This document shows, one piece after another, positions 15,884 to 29,800 of a DNA stretch of 64,000 nt. The translations under genes and the position numbers were made by a program. The notes below the pieces were generated by a model. It was not told the origin of the DNA, made no database searches, and saw only the letters and a list, made by a program, of their open reading frames with translations. This stretch comes from Mytilus trossulus. Its lineage: Eukaryota; Mollusca; Bivalvia; Mytilida; Mytilidae. The stretch lies in NCBI RefSeq assembly GCF_036588685.1, contig NC_086378.1:17275578-17339577 (forward strand). The letters are read 5' to 3'. The stretch's first letter is position 1. Each line of letters opens with the position of its first letter.

Positions 15884-18800
15884 TTTAACCACTCATTGAA
15901 AACAATTTATTTACATTTTTTTAGTCTGATTGAGTTCTTGAGTTATTAACCATTAAAAATACATGCATTTCATATGGTTACAGCACAAAAAAAAACATTT
16001 ATAGGTTTTGTAAGACCAAATTTATTATAGCAATATTTGTGTCTTTTGCCGTCATACTGCTTTGAATGCCAAAAAATTAGAAAAAAATGATTGTGTTCAT
16101 ATTTAATAACTTTTATTGTGTCAGTTTTCTGGTACAGTGTACAAATTATCCAACAGTGTTTAAAACTACTTTAGTTTATTGTTTCATGCATGATATAAAA
16201 CCACTTACAACTGATCTCAAGAAGTATTTTCCCATAGTTTGAGGTATGAAATAGTCTCAATTCTTGTCACTATCATTGTTCTATTGACTGCAGTGCTGAA
16301 AAAGGCTTAGTTATGAATAAACTAATATTTTTGGTACATATATTTCACTTTGTAGATCCATGATGCACTTAACTAAGTGTACATTTATTCGCAACCAGTC
16401 TCATATCTCTTCTCCACATGAGCTAGCTGTGTAGGCCGCATGTTGAACTTTTAGAATTGCCACACTATTGCTGATGAGAAAAGCCAGTTTTCTTATTTCT
16501 GTAATCTGTCCTACTGTATCAACTTTGTAGTAGAGCTATAAAAAAAGAAGAATTCATATATTCATGGTTAAAAAGTCAATAAATAAGAAAATGTACATAT
16601 CATATGAAATAAATCATTATAACAGGCAATATACAGTAGAATCAGCTTTTTCTAGTACTATGCTGAGGCTTGTTTTACTGTTTTCTCTCTTTGTAATTGC
16701 TATTTCTATATAATTTATGATATAAAACCATAGTGTGGTGAACATAATCATTTCAAAACAAATCAATTGAATGTCATTGTTTGTATTGGAATACAGAGTT
16801 ATCTGTCTTGATATTTGATAATTCTTAAAATCCATGTAAAAACTATTTGCTTGCAAACAGACCTATACATTGACTATGAATAAAACAAATATAATACCAC
16901 CCACATGTAGAACTTTTAAAAAGGCACATTTTGTGATATTATAAAATCATGTTAAGGCTTTTAACCACTCATTGAAAACAATTTATTTACATTTTTTTAG
17001 TCTGATTGAGTTCTTGAGTTATTAACCATTAAAAATACATGCATTTCATATGGTTACAGCACAAAAAAAAACATTTATAGGTTTTGTAAGACCAAATTTA
17101 TTATAGCAATATTTGTGTCTTTTGCCGTCATACTGCTTTGAATGCCAAAAAATTAGAAAAAAATGATTGTGTTCATATTTAATAACTTTTATTGTGTCAG
17201 TTTTCTGGTACAGTGTACAAATTATCCAACAGTGTTTAAAACTACTTTAGTTTATTGTTTCATGCATGATATAAAACCACTTACAACTGATCTCAAGAAG
17301 TATTTTCCCATAGTTTGAGGTATGAAATAGTCTCAATTCTTGTCACTATCATTGTTCTATTGACTGCAGTGCTGAAAAAGGCTTAGTTATGAATAAACTA
17401 ATATTTTTGGTACATATATTTCACTTTGTAGATCCATGATGCACTTAACTAAGTGTACATTTATTCGCAACCAGTCTCATATCTCTTCTCCACATGAGCT
17501 AGCTGTGTAGGCCGCATGTTGAACTTTTAGAATTGCCACACTATTGCTGATGAGAAAAGCCAGTTTTCTTATTTCTGTAATCTGTCCTACTGTATCAACT
17601 TTGTAGTAGAGCTATAAAAAAAGAAGAATTCATATATTCATGGTTAAAAAGTCAATAAATAAGAAAATGTACATATCATATGAAATAAATCATTATAACA
17701 GGCAATATACAGTAGAATCAGCTTTTTCTAGTACTATGCTGAGGCTTGTTTTACTGTTTTCTCTCTTTGTAATTGCTATTTCTATATAATTTATGATATA
17801 AAACCATAGTGTGGTGAACATAATCATTTCAAAACAAATCAATTGAATGTCATTGTTTGTATTGGAATACAGAGTTATCTGTCTTGATATTTGATAATTC
17901 TTAAAATCCATGTAAAAACTATTTGCTTGCAAACAGACCTATACATTGACTATGAATAAAACAAATATAATACCACCCACATGTAGAACTTTTAAAAAGG
18001 CACATTTTGTGATATTATAAAATCATGTTAAGGCTTAACCACTCATTGAAAACAATTTATTTACATTTTTTTAGTCTGATTGAGTTCTTGAGTTATTAAC
18101 CATTAAAAATACATGCATTTCATATGGTTACAGCACAAAAAAAAACATTTATAGGTTTTGTAAGACCAAATTTATTATAGCAATATTTGTGTCTTTTGCC
18201 GTCATACTGCTTTGAATGCCAAAAAATTAGAAAAAAATGATTGTGTTCATATTTAATAACTTTTATTGTGTCAGTTTTCTGGTACAGTGTACAAATTATC
18301 CAACAGTGTTTAAAACTACTTTAGTTTATTGTTTCATGCATGATATAAAACCACTTACAACTGATCTCAAGAAGTATTTTCCCATAGTTTGAGGTATGAA
18401 ATAGTCTCAATTCTTGTCACTATCATTGTTCTATTGACTGCAGTGCTGAAAAAGGCTTAGTTATGAATAAACTAATATTTTTGGTACATATATTTCACTT
18501 TGTAGATCCATGATGCACTTAACTAAGTGTACATTTATTCGCAACCAGTCTCATATCTCTTCTCCACATGAGCTAGCTGTGTAGGCCGCATGTTGAACTT
18601 TTAGAATTGCCACACTATTGCTGATGAGAAAAGCCAGTTTTCTTATTTCTGTAATCTGTCCTACTGTATCAACTTTGTAGTAGAGCTATAAAAAAAGAAG
18701 AATTCATATATTCATGGTTAAAAAGTCAATAAATAAGAAAATGTACATATCATATGAAATAAATCATTATAACAGGCAATATACAGTAGAATCAGCTTTT

Positions 18801-19116
18801 TCTAGTACTATGCTGAGGCTTGTTTTACTGTTTTCTCTCTTTGTAATTGCTATTTCTATATAATTTATGATATAAAACCATAGTGTGGTGAACATAATCA
18901 TTTCAAAACAAATCAATTGAATGTCATTGTTTGTATTGGAATACAGAGTTATCTGTCTTGATATTTGATAATTCTTAAAATCCATGTAAAAACTATTTGC
19001 TTGCAAACAGACCTATACATTGACTATGAATAAAACAAATATAATACCACCCACATGTAGAACTTTTAAAAAGGCACATTTTGTGATATTATAAAATCAT
19101 GTTAAGGCTTAATTAA

Positions 19117-19759
19117 GGTGGCAGAAACCAGTTATTTTACAATAAATCTTTAGAATTTCATGGATTTATGATTTTATTTTCTTGAAAATTCCTTCAAGCT
19201 TATATACAAATAAAATGTATGGTTTCAAGGAACCAAGATGTGTGCGTGCTTATGTAAATATATAGAAAACCTTTAAATGTGGGTGTCTGTCCTGCATGGA
19301 GATTTAAAAATTTATAAATGCATTGTAAATAAGGCAAAAAATGTGATGCTCTGATACCAATCTATTGCTCACCTGCAGAATCCTGCTAAAAGCCGACAAG
19401 AATTTTAGGCAAAATTCAAGAGATAAAGGATATTTAGTGAATTAGAGCATTGTCCGAACCTATCCTTACCATCAAAATCTCAAGATATTTTTGTTTACAA
19501 AAAAATGAATATTTTCACTACTTTGATTGGATGCCGTCAAGTGAGGAGACCACAATTTTGACATCTGATTGGACCCATGTGTGAAGGAAATCCCCAACCT
19601 GTGTATGCAACTACTTACTTGTGTAGTATACTAGCCTAGAATTTACATTCAATTATTTTTTTAGTCCACATGATGCAATTATATACCTCAATGCTTTACT
19701 ATAACAAAATTTCTGCGTGGGACACATGTTCTGGTACACCAAAACTGGTACCTGCTACC
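19117..19759 (+). mobile_element. Single B element in the fourteenth A unit
   Basis: One 643-bp B copy with the same GGC-TTAA-TTAA left flank and T-TTAA-CC right flank as the copy in the fifth A unit. The A unit just before each of these two (starting 3226 and 17428) has the same short GGC-TTAA-CC empty site, which suggests the two A pairs descend from one duplicated segment. Confidence 0.8.
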
Positions 19760-21917
19760 TTTAACCACTCATTGAAAACAATTTATTTACATTTTTTTAG
19801 TCTGATTGAGTTCTTGAGTTATTAACCATTAAAAATACATGCATTTCATATGGTTACAGCACAAAAAAAAACATTTATAGGTTTTGTAAGACCAAATTTA
19901 TTATAGCAATATTTGTGTCTTTTGCCGTCATACTGCTTTGAATGCCAAAAAATTAGAAAAAAATGATTGTGTTCATATTTAATAACTTTTATTGTGTCAG
20001 TTTTCTGGTACAGTGTACAAATTATCCAACAGTGTTTAAAACTACTTTAGTTTATTGTTTCATGCATGATATAAAACCACTTACAACTGATCTCAAGAAG
20101 TATTTTCCCATAGTTTGAGGTATGAAATAGTCTCAATTCTTGTCACTATCATTGTTCTATTGACTGCAGTGCTGAAAAAGGCTTAGTTATGAATAAACTA
20201 ATATTTTTGGTACATATATTTCACTTTGTAGATCCATGATGCACTTAACTAAGTGTACATTTATTCGCAACCAGTCTCATATCTCTTCTCCACATGAGCT
20301 AGCTGTGTAGGCCGCATGTTGAACTTTTAGAATTGCCACACTATTGCTGATGAGAAAAGCCAGTTTTCTTATTTCTGTAATCTGTCCTACTGTATCAACT
20401 TTGTAGTAGAGCTATAAAAAAAGAATTCTTCATATATTCATGGTTAAAAAGTCAATAAATAAGAAAATGTACATATCATATGAAATAAATCATAATAACA
20501 GGCAATATACAGTAGAATCAGCTTTTTCTAGTACTATGCTGAGGCTTGTTTTACTGTTTTCTCTCTTTGTAATTGCTATTTCTATATAATTTATGATATA
20601 AAACCATAGTGTGGTGAACATAATCATTTCAAAACAAATCAATTGAATGTCATTGTTTGTATTGGAATACAGAGTTATCTGTCTTGATATTTGATAATTC
20701 TTAAAATCCATGTAAAAACTATTTGCTTGCAAACAGACCTATACATTGACTATGAATAAAACAAATATAATACCACCCACATGTAGAACTTTTAAAAAGG
20801 CACATTTTGTGATATTATAAAATCATGTTAAGGCTTTAACCACTCATTGAAAACAATTTATTTACATCTTTTTAGTCTGATTGAGTTCTTGAGTTATTAA
20901 CCATTAAAAATACATGCATTTCATATGGTTACAGCACAAAAAAAAACATTTATAGGTTTTGTAAGACCAAATTTATTATAGCAATATTTGTGTCTTTTGC
21001 CGTCATACTGCTTTGAATGCCAAAAAATTAGAAAAAAATGATTGTGTTCATATTTAATAACTTTTATTGTGTCAGTTTTCTGGTACAGTGTACAAATTAT
21101 CCAACAGTGTTTAAAACTACTTTAGTTTATTGTTTCATGCATGATATAAAACCACTTACAACTGATCTCAAGAAGTATTTTCCCATAGTTTGAGGTATGA
21201 AATAGTCTCAATTCTTGTCACTATCATTGTTCTATTGACTGCAGTGCTGAAAAAGGCTTAGTTATGAATAAACTAATATTTTTGGTACATATATTTCACT
21301 TTGTAGATCCATGATGCACTTAACTAAGTGTACATTTATTCGCAACCAGTCTCATATCTCTTCTCCACATGAGCTAGCTGTGTAGGCCGCATGTTGAACT
21401 TTTAGAATTGCCACACTATTGCTGATGAGAAAAGCCAGTTTTCTTATTTCTGTAATCTGTCCTACTGTATCAACTTTGTAGTAGAGCTATAAAAAAAGAA
21501 GAATTCATATATTCATGGTTAAAAAGTCAATAAATAAGAAAATGTACATATCATATGAAATAAATCATTATAACAGGCAATATACAGTAGAATCAGCTTT
21601 TTCTAGTACTATGCTGAGGCTTGTTTTACTGTTTTCTCTCTTTGTAATTGCTATTTCTATATAATTTATGATATAAAACCATAGTGTGGTGAACATAATC
21701 ATTTCAAAACAAATCAATTGAATGTCATTGTTTGTATTGGAATACAGAGTTATCTGTCTTGATATTTGATAATTCTTAAAATCCATGTAAAAACTATTTG
21801 CTTGCAAACAGACCTATACATTGACTATGAATAAAACAAATATAATACCACCCACATGTAGAACTTTTAAAAAGGCACATTTTGTGATATTATAAAATCA
21901 TGTTAAGGCTTAATTAA

Positions 21918-22560
21918 GGTGGCAGAAACCAGTTATTTTACAATAAATCTTTAGAATTTCATGGATTTATGATTTTATTTTCTTGAAAATTCCTTCAAGC
22001 TTATATACAAATAAAATGTATGGTTTCAAGGAACCAAGATGTGTGCGTGCTTATGTAAATATATAGAAAACCTTTAAATGTGGGTGTCTGTCCTGCATGG
22101 AGATTTAAAAATTTATAAATGCATTGTAAATAAGGCAAAAAATGTGATGCTCTGATACCAATCTATTGCTCACCTGCAGAATCCTGCTAAAAGCCGACAA
22201 GAATTTTAGGCAAAATTCAAGAGATAAAGGATATTTAGTGAATTAGAGCATTGTCCGAACCTATCCTTACCATCAAAATCTCAAGATATTTTTGTTTACA
22301 AAAAAATGAATATTTTCACTACTTTGATTGGATGCCGTCAAGTGAGGAGACCACAATTTTGACATCTGATTGGACCCATGTGTGAAGGAAATCCCCAACC
22401 TGTGTATGCAACTACTTACTTGTGTAGTATACTAGCCTAGAATTTACATTCAATTATTTTTTTAGTCCACATGATGCAATTATATACCTCAATGCTTTAC
22501 TATAACAAAATTTCTGCGTGGGACACATGTTCTGGTACACCAAAACTGGTACCTGCTACC
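21918..22560 (+). mobile_element. Single B element in the sixteenth A unit
   Basis: One 643-bp B copy with the TTAA-TTAA left flank. It lies between two A units (starting 20228 and 23029) that share three private variants. It is therefore probably part of a ~2.8-kb duplicated block rather than an independent insertion. Confidence 0.8.
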
Positions 22561-25500
22561 TTTAACCACTCATTGAAAACAATTTATTTACATTTTTTTA
22601 GTCTGATTGAGTTCTTGAGTTATTAACCATTAAAAATACATGCATTTCATATGGTTACAGCACAAAAAAAAACATTTATAGGTTTTGTAAGACCAAATTT
22701 ATTATAGCAATATTTGTGTCTTTTGCCGTCATACTGCTTTGAATGCCAAAAAATTAGAAAAAAATGATTGTGTTCATATTTAATAACTTTTATTGTGTCA
22801 GTTTTCTGGTACAGTGTACAAATTATCCAACAGTGTTTAAAACTACTTTAGTTTATTGTTTCATGCATGATATAAAACCACTTACAACTGATCTCAAGAA
22901 GTATTTTCCCATAGTTTGAGGTATGAAATAGTCTCAATTCTTGTCACTATCATTGTTCTATTGACTGCAGTGCTGAAAAAGGCTTAGTTATGAATAAACT
23001 AATATTTTTGGTACATATATTTCACTTTGTAGATCCATGATGCACTTAACTAAGTGTACATTTATTCGCAACCAGTCTCATATCTCTTCTCCACATGAGC
23101 TAGCTGTGTAGGCCGCATGTTGAACTTTTAGAATTGCCACACTATTGCTGATGAGAAAAGCCAGTTTTCTTATTTCTGTAATCTGTCCTACTGTATCAAC
23201 TTTGTAGTAGAGCTATAAAAAAAGAATTCTTCATATATTCATGGTTAAAAAGTCAATAAATAAGAAAATGTACATATCATATGAAATAAATCATAATAAC
23301 AGGCAATATACAGTAGAATCAGCTTTTTCTAGTACTATGCTGAGGCTTGTTTTACTGTTTTCTCTCTTTGTAATTGCTATTTCTATATAATTTATGATAT
23401 AAAACCATAGTGTGGTGAACATAATCATTTCAAAACAAATCAATTGAATGTCATTGTTTGTATTGGAATACAGAGTTATCTGTCTTGATATTTGATAATT
23501 CTTAAAATCCATGTAAAAACTATTTGCTTGCAAACAGACCTATACATTGACTATGAATAAAACAAATATAATACCACCCACATGTAGAACTTTTAAAAAG
23601 GCACATTTTGTGATATTATAAAATCATGTTAAGGCTTTAACCACTCATTGAAAACAATTTATTTACATCTTTTTAGTCTGATTGAGTTCTTGAGTTATTA
23701 ACCATTAAAAATACATGCATTTCATATGGTTACAGCACAAAAAAAAACATTTATAGGTTTTGTAAGACCAAATTTATTATAGCAATATTTGTGTCTTTTG
23801 CCGTCATACTGCTTTGAATGCCAAAAAATTAGAAAAAAATGATTGTGTTCATATTTAATAACTTTTATTGTGTCAGTTTTCTGGTACAGTGTACAAATTA
23901 TCCAACAGTGTTTAAAACTACTTTAGTTTATTGTTTCATGCATGATATAAAACCACTTACAACTGATCTCAAGAAGTATTTTCCCATAGTTTGAGGTATG
24001 AAATAGTCTCAATTCTTGTCACTATCATTGTTCTATTGACTGCAGTGCTGAAAAAGGCTTAGTTATGAATAAACTAATATTTTTGGTACATATATTTCAC
24101 TTTGTAGATCCATGATGCACTTAACTAAGTGTACATTTATTCGCAACCAGTCTCATATCTCTTCTCCACATGAGCTAGCTGTGTAGGCCGCATGTTGAAC
24201 TTTTAGAATTGCCACACTATTGCTGATGAGAAAAGCCAGTTTTCTTATTTCTGTAATCTGTCCTACTGTATCAACTTTGTAGTAGAGCTATAAAAAAAGA
24301 AGAATTCATATATTCATGGTTAAAAAGTCAATAAATAAGAAAATGTACATATCATATGAAATAAATCATTATAACAGGCAATATACAGTAGAATCAGCTT
24401 TTTCTAGTACTATGCTGAGGCTTGTTTTACTGTTTTCTCTCTTTGTAATTGCTATTTCTATATAATTTATGATATAAAACCATAGTGTGGTGAACATAAT
24501 CATTTCAAAACAAATCAATTGAATGTCATTGTTTGTATTGGAATACAGAGTTATCTGTCTTGATATTTGATAATTCTTAAAATCCATGTAAAAACTATTT
24601 GCTTGCAAACAGACCTATACATTGACTATGAATAAAACAAATATAATACCACCCACATGTAGAACTTTTAAAAAGGCACATTTTGTGATATTATAAAATC
24701 ATGTTAAGGCTTAAACCACTCATTGAAAACAATTTATTTACATTTTTTTAGTCTGATTGAGTTCTTGAGTTATTAACCATTAAAAATACATGCATTTCAT
24801 ATGGTTACAGCACAAAAAAAAACATTTATAGGTTTTGTAAGACCAAATTTATTATAGCAATATTTGTGTCTTTTGCCGTCATACTGCTTTGAATGCCAAA
24901 AAATTAGAAAAAAATGATTGTGTTCATATTTAATAACTTTTATTGTGTCAGTTTTCTGGTACAGTGTACAAATTATCCAACAGTGTTTAAAACTACTTTA
25001 GTTTATTGTTTCATGCATGATATAAAACCACTTACAACTGATCTCAAGAAGTATTTTCCCATAGTTTGAGGTATGAAATAGTCTCAATTCTTGTCACTAT
25101 CATTGTTCTATTGACTGCAGTGCTGAAAAAGGCTTAGTTATGAATAAACTAATATTTTTGGTACATATATTTCACTTTGTAGATCCATGATGCACTTAAC
25201 TAAGTGTACATTTATTCGCAACCAGTCTCATATCTCTTCTCCACATGAGCTAGCTGTGTAGGCCGCATGTTGAACTTTTAGAATTGCCACACTATTGCTG
25301 ATGAGAAAAGCCAGTTTTCTTATTTCTGTAATCTGTCCTACTGTATCAACTTTGTAGTAGAGCTATAAAAAAAGAAGAATTCATATATTCATGGTTAAAA
25401 AGTCAATAAATAAGAAAATGTACATATCATATGAAATAAATCATTATAACAGGCAATATACAGTAGAATCAGCTTTTTCTAGTACTATGCTGAGGCTTGT

Positions 25501-26863
25501 TTTACTGTTTTCTCTCTTTGTAATTGCTATTTCTATATAATTTATGATATAAAACCATAGTGTGGTGAACATAATCATTTCAAAACAAATCAATTGAATG
25601 TCATTGTTTGTATTGGAATACAGAGTTATCTGTCTTGATATTTGATAATTCTTAAAATCCATGTAAAAACTATTTGCTTGCAAACAGACCTATACATTGA
25701 CTATGAATAAAACAAATATAATACCACCCACATGTAGAACTTTTAAAAAGGCACATTTTGTGATATTATAAAATCATGTTAAGGCTTTAACCACTCATTG
25801 AAAACAATTTATTTACATTTTTTTAGTCTGATTGAGTTCTTGAGTTATTAACCATTAAAAATACATGCATTTCATATGGTTACAGCACAAAAAAAAACAT
25901 TTATAGGTTTTGTAAGACCAAATTTATTATAGCAATATTTGTGTCTTTTGCCGTCATACTGCTTTGAATGCCAAAAAATTAGAAAAAAATGATTGTGTTC
26001 ATATTTAATAACTTTTATTGTGTCAGTTTTCTGGTACAGTGTACAAATTATCCAACAGTGTTTAAAACTACTTTAGTTTATTGTTTCATGCATGATATAA
26101 AACCACTTACAACTGATCTCAAGAAGTATTTTCCCATAGTTTGAGGTATGAAATAGTCTCAATTCTTGTCACTATCATTGTTCTATTGACTGCAGTGCTG
26201 AAAAAGGCTTAGTTATGAATAAACTAATATTTTTGGTACATATATTTCACTTTGTAGATCCATGATGCACTTAACTAAGTGTACATTTATTCGCAACCAG
26301 TCTCATATCTCTTCTCCACATGAGCTAGCTGTGTAGGCCGCATGTTGAACTTTTAGAATTGCCACACTATTGCTGATGAGAAAAGCCAGTTTTCTTATTT
26401 CTGTAATCTGTCCTACTGTATCAACTTTGTAGTAGAGCTATAAAAAAAGAAGAATTCATATATTCATGGTTAAAAAGTCAATAAATAAGAAAATGTACAT
26501 ATCATATGAAATAAATCATTATAACAGGCAATATACAGTAGAATCAGCTTTTTCTAGTACTATGCTGAGGCTTGTTTTACTGTTTTCTCTCTTTGAATTG
26601 CTATTTCTATATAATTTATGATATAAAACCATAGTGTGGTGAACATAATCATTTCAAAACAAATCAATTGAATGTCATTGTTTGTATTGGAATACAGAGT
26701 TATCTGTCTTGATATTTGATAATTCTTAAAATCCATGTAAAAACTATTTGCTTGCAAACAGACCTATACATTGACTATGAATAAAACAAATATAATACCA
26801 CCCACATGTAGAACTTTTAAAAAGGCACATTTTGTGATATTATAAAATCATGTTAAGGCTTAA

Positions 26864-29800
26864 GGTGGCAGAAACCAGTTATTTTACAATAAATCTTTAG
26901 AATTTCATGGATTTATGATTTTATTTTCTTGAAAATTCCTTCAAGCTTATATACAAATAAAATGTATGGTTTCAAGGAACCAAGATGTGTGCGTGCTTAT
27001 GTAAATATATAGAAAACCTTTAAATGTGGGTGTCTGTCCTGCATGGAGATTTAAAAATTTATAAATGCATTGTAAATAAGGCAAAAAATGTGATGCTCTG
27101 ATACCAATCTATTGCTCACCTGCAGAATCCTGCTAAAAGCCGACAAGAATTTTAGGCAAAATTCAAGAGATAAAGGATATTTAGTGAATTAGAGCATTGT
27201 CCGAACCTATCCTTACCATCAAAATCTCAAGATATTTTTGTTTACAAAAAAATGAATATTTTCCCTGCTTTGATTGGATGCCGTCAAGTGAGGAGACCAC
27301 AATTTTGACATCTGATTGGACCCATGTGTGAAGGAAATCCCCAACCTGTGTATGCAACTACTTACTTGTGTAGTATACTAGCCTAGAATTTACATTCAAT
27401 TATTTTTTTAGTCCACATGATGCAATTATATACCTCAATGCTTTACTATAACAAAATTTCTGCGTGGGACACATGTTCTGGTACACCAAAACTGGTACCT
27501 GCGTTAAGGTGGCAGAAACCAGTTATTTTACAATAAATCTTTAGAATTTCATGGATTTATGATTTTATTTTCTTGAAAATTCCTTCAAGCTTATATACAA
27601 ATAAAATGTATGGTTTCAAGGAACCAAGATGTGTGCGTGCTTATGTAAATATATAGAAAACCTTTAAATGTGGGTGTCTGTCCTGCATGGAGATTTAAAA
27701 ATTTATAAATGCATTGTAAATAAGGCAAAAAATGTGATGCTCTGATACCAATCTATTGCTCACCTGCAGAATCCTGCTAAAAGCCGACAAGAATTTTAGG
27801 CAAAATTCAAGAGATAAAGGATATTTAGTGAATTAGAGCATTGTCCGAACCTATCCTTACCATCAAAATCTCAAGATATTTTTGTTTACAAAAAAATGAA
27901 TATTTTCACTACTTTGATTGGATGCCGTCAAGTGAGGAGACCACAATTTTGACATCTGATTGGACCCATGTGTGAAGGAAATCCCCAACCTGTGTATGCA
28001 ACTACTTACTTGTGTAGTATACTAGCCTAGAATTTACATTCAATTATTTTTTTAGTCCACATGATGCAATTATATACCTCAATGCTTTACTATAACAAAA
28101 TTTCTGCGTGGGACACATGTTCTGGTACACCAAAACTGGTACCTGCGTTAAGGTGGCAGAAACCAGTTATTTTACAATAAATCTTTAGAATTTCATGGAT
28201 TTATGATTTTATTTTCTTGAAAATTCCTTCAAGCTTATATACAAATAAAATGTATGGTTTCAAGGAACCAAGATGTGTGCGTGCTTATGTAAATATATAG
28301 AAAACCTTTAAATGTGGGTGTCTGTCCTGCATGGAGATTTAAAAATTTATAAATGCATTGTAAATAAGGCAAAAAATGTGATGCTCTGATACCAATCTAT
28401 TGCTCACCTGCAGAATCCTGCTAAAAGCCGACAAGAATTTTAGGCAAAATTCAAGAGATAAAGGATATTTAGTGAATTAGAGCATTGTCCGAACCTATCC
28501 TTACCATCAAAATCTCAAGATATTTTTGTTTACAAAAAAATGAATATTTTCACTACTTTGATTGGATGCCGTCAAGTGAGGAGACCACAATTTTGACATC
28601 TGATTGGACCCATGTGTGAAGGAAATCCCCAACCTGTGTATGCAACTACTTACTTGTGTAGTATACTAGCCTAGAATTTACATTCAATTATTTTTTTAGT
28701 CCACATGATGCAATTATATACCTCAATGCTTTACTATAACAAAATTTCTGCGTGGGACACATGTTCTGGTACACCAAAACTGGTACCTGCGTTAAGGTGG
28801 CAGAAACCAGTTATTTTACAATAAATCTTTAGAATTTCATGGATTTATGATTTTATTTTCTTGAAAATTCCTTCAAGCTTATATACAAATAAAATGTATG
28901 GTTTCAAGGAACCAAGATGTGTGCGTGCTTATGTAAATATATAGAAAACCTTTAAATGTGGGTGTCTGTCCTGCATGGAGATTTAAAAATTTATAAATGC
29001 ATTGTAAATAAGGCAAAAAATGTGATGCTCTGATACCAATCTATTGCTCACCTGCAGAATCCTGCTAAAAGCCGACAAGAATTTTAGGCAAAATTCAAGA
29101 GATAAAGGATATTTAGTGAATTAGAGCATTGTCCGAACCTATCCTTACCATCAAAATCTCAAGATATTTTTGTTTACAAAAAAATGAATATTTTCACTAC
29201 TTTGATTGGATGCCGTCAAGTGAGGAGACCACAATTTTGACATCTGATTGGACCCATGTGTGAAGGAAATCCCCAACCTGTGTATGCAACTACTTACTTG
29301 TGTAGTATACTAGCCTAGAATTTACATTCAATTATTTTTTTAGTCCACATGATGCAATTATATACCTCAATGCTTTACTATAACAAAATTTCTGCGTGGG
29401 ACACATGTTCTGGTACACCAAAACTGGTACCTGCGTTAAGGTGGCAGAAACCAGTTATTTTACAATAAATCTTTAGAATTTCATGGATTTATGATTTTAT
29501 TTTCTTGAAAATTCCTTCAAGCTTATATACAAATAAAATGTATGGTTTCAAGGAACCAAGATGTGTGCGTGCTTATGTAAATATATAGAAAACCTTTAAA
29601 TGTGGGTGTCTGTCCTGCATGGAGATTTAAAAATTTATAAATGCATTGTAAATAAGGCAAAAAATGTGATGCTCTGATACCAATCTATTGCTCACCTGCA
29701 GAATCCTGCTAAAAGCCGACAAGAATTTTAGGCAAAATTCAAGAGATAAAGGATATTTAGTGAATTAGAGCATTGTCCGAACCTATCCTTACCATCAAAA

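Larger units (their letters stand above)
1..26863. repeat. Megasatellite array A, ~1,075-bp unit, about 19.6 copies
   Basis: The same ~1,075-bp sequence recurs head to tail. Using the phase that begins GTAGATCCATGATGCAC, units start at 1, 1076, 2151, 3226, 4300, 6026, 7101, 8176, 9251, 11620, 13986, 16352, 17428, 18502, 20228, 21303, 23029, 24104, 25179 and 26254. Spacing is 1,074-1,076 bp except where B copies are inserted (1,726 bp with one B, 2,366-2,369 bp with two). Copies differ by roughly one or two bases each, so the array is recent or well homogenised. It is cut by the left window edge, and its last copy is interrupted at 26863 by the B array. A minus-strand 79-80-codon frame recurs once per unit (266-505 in the first); I regard it as chance. 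No coding potential or promoter was recognised. Function unknown; probably heterochromatic satellite DNA. Confidence 0.97.
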
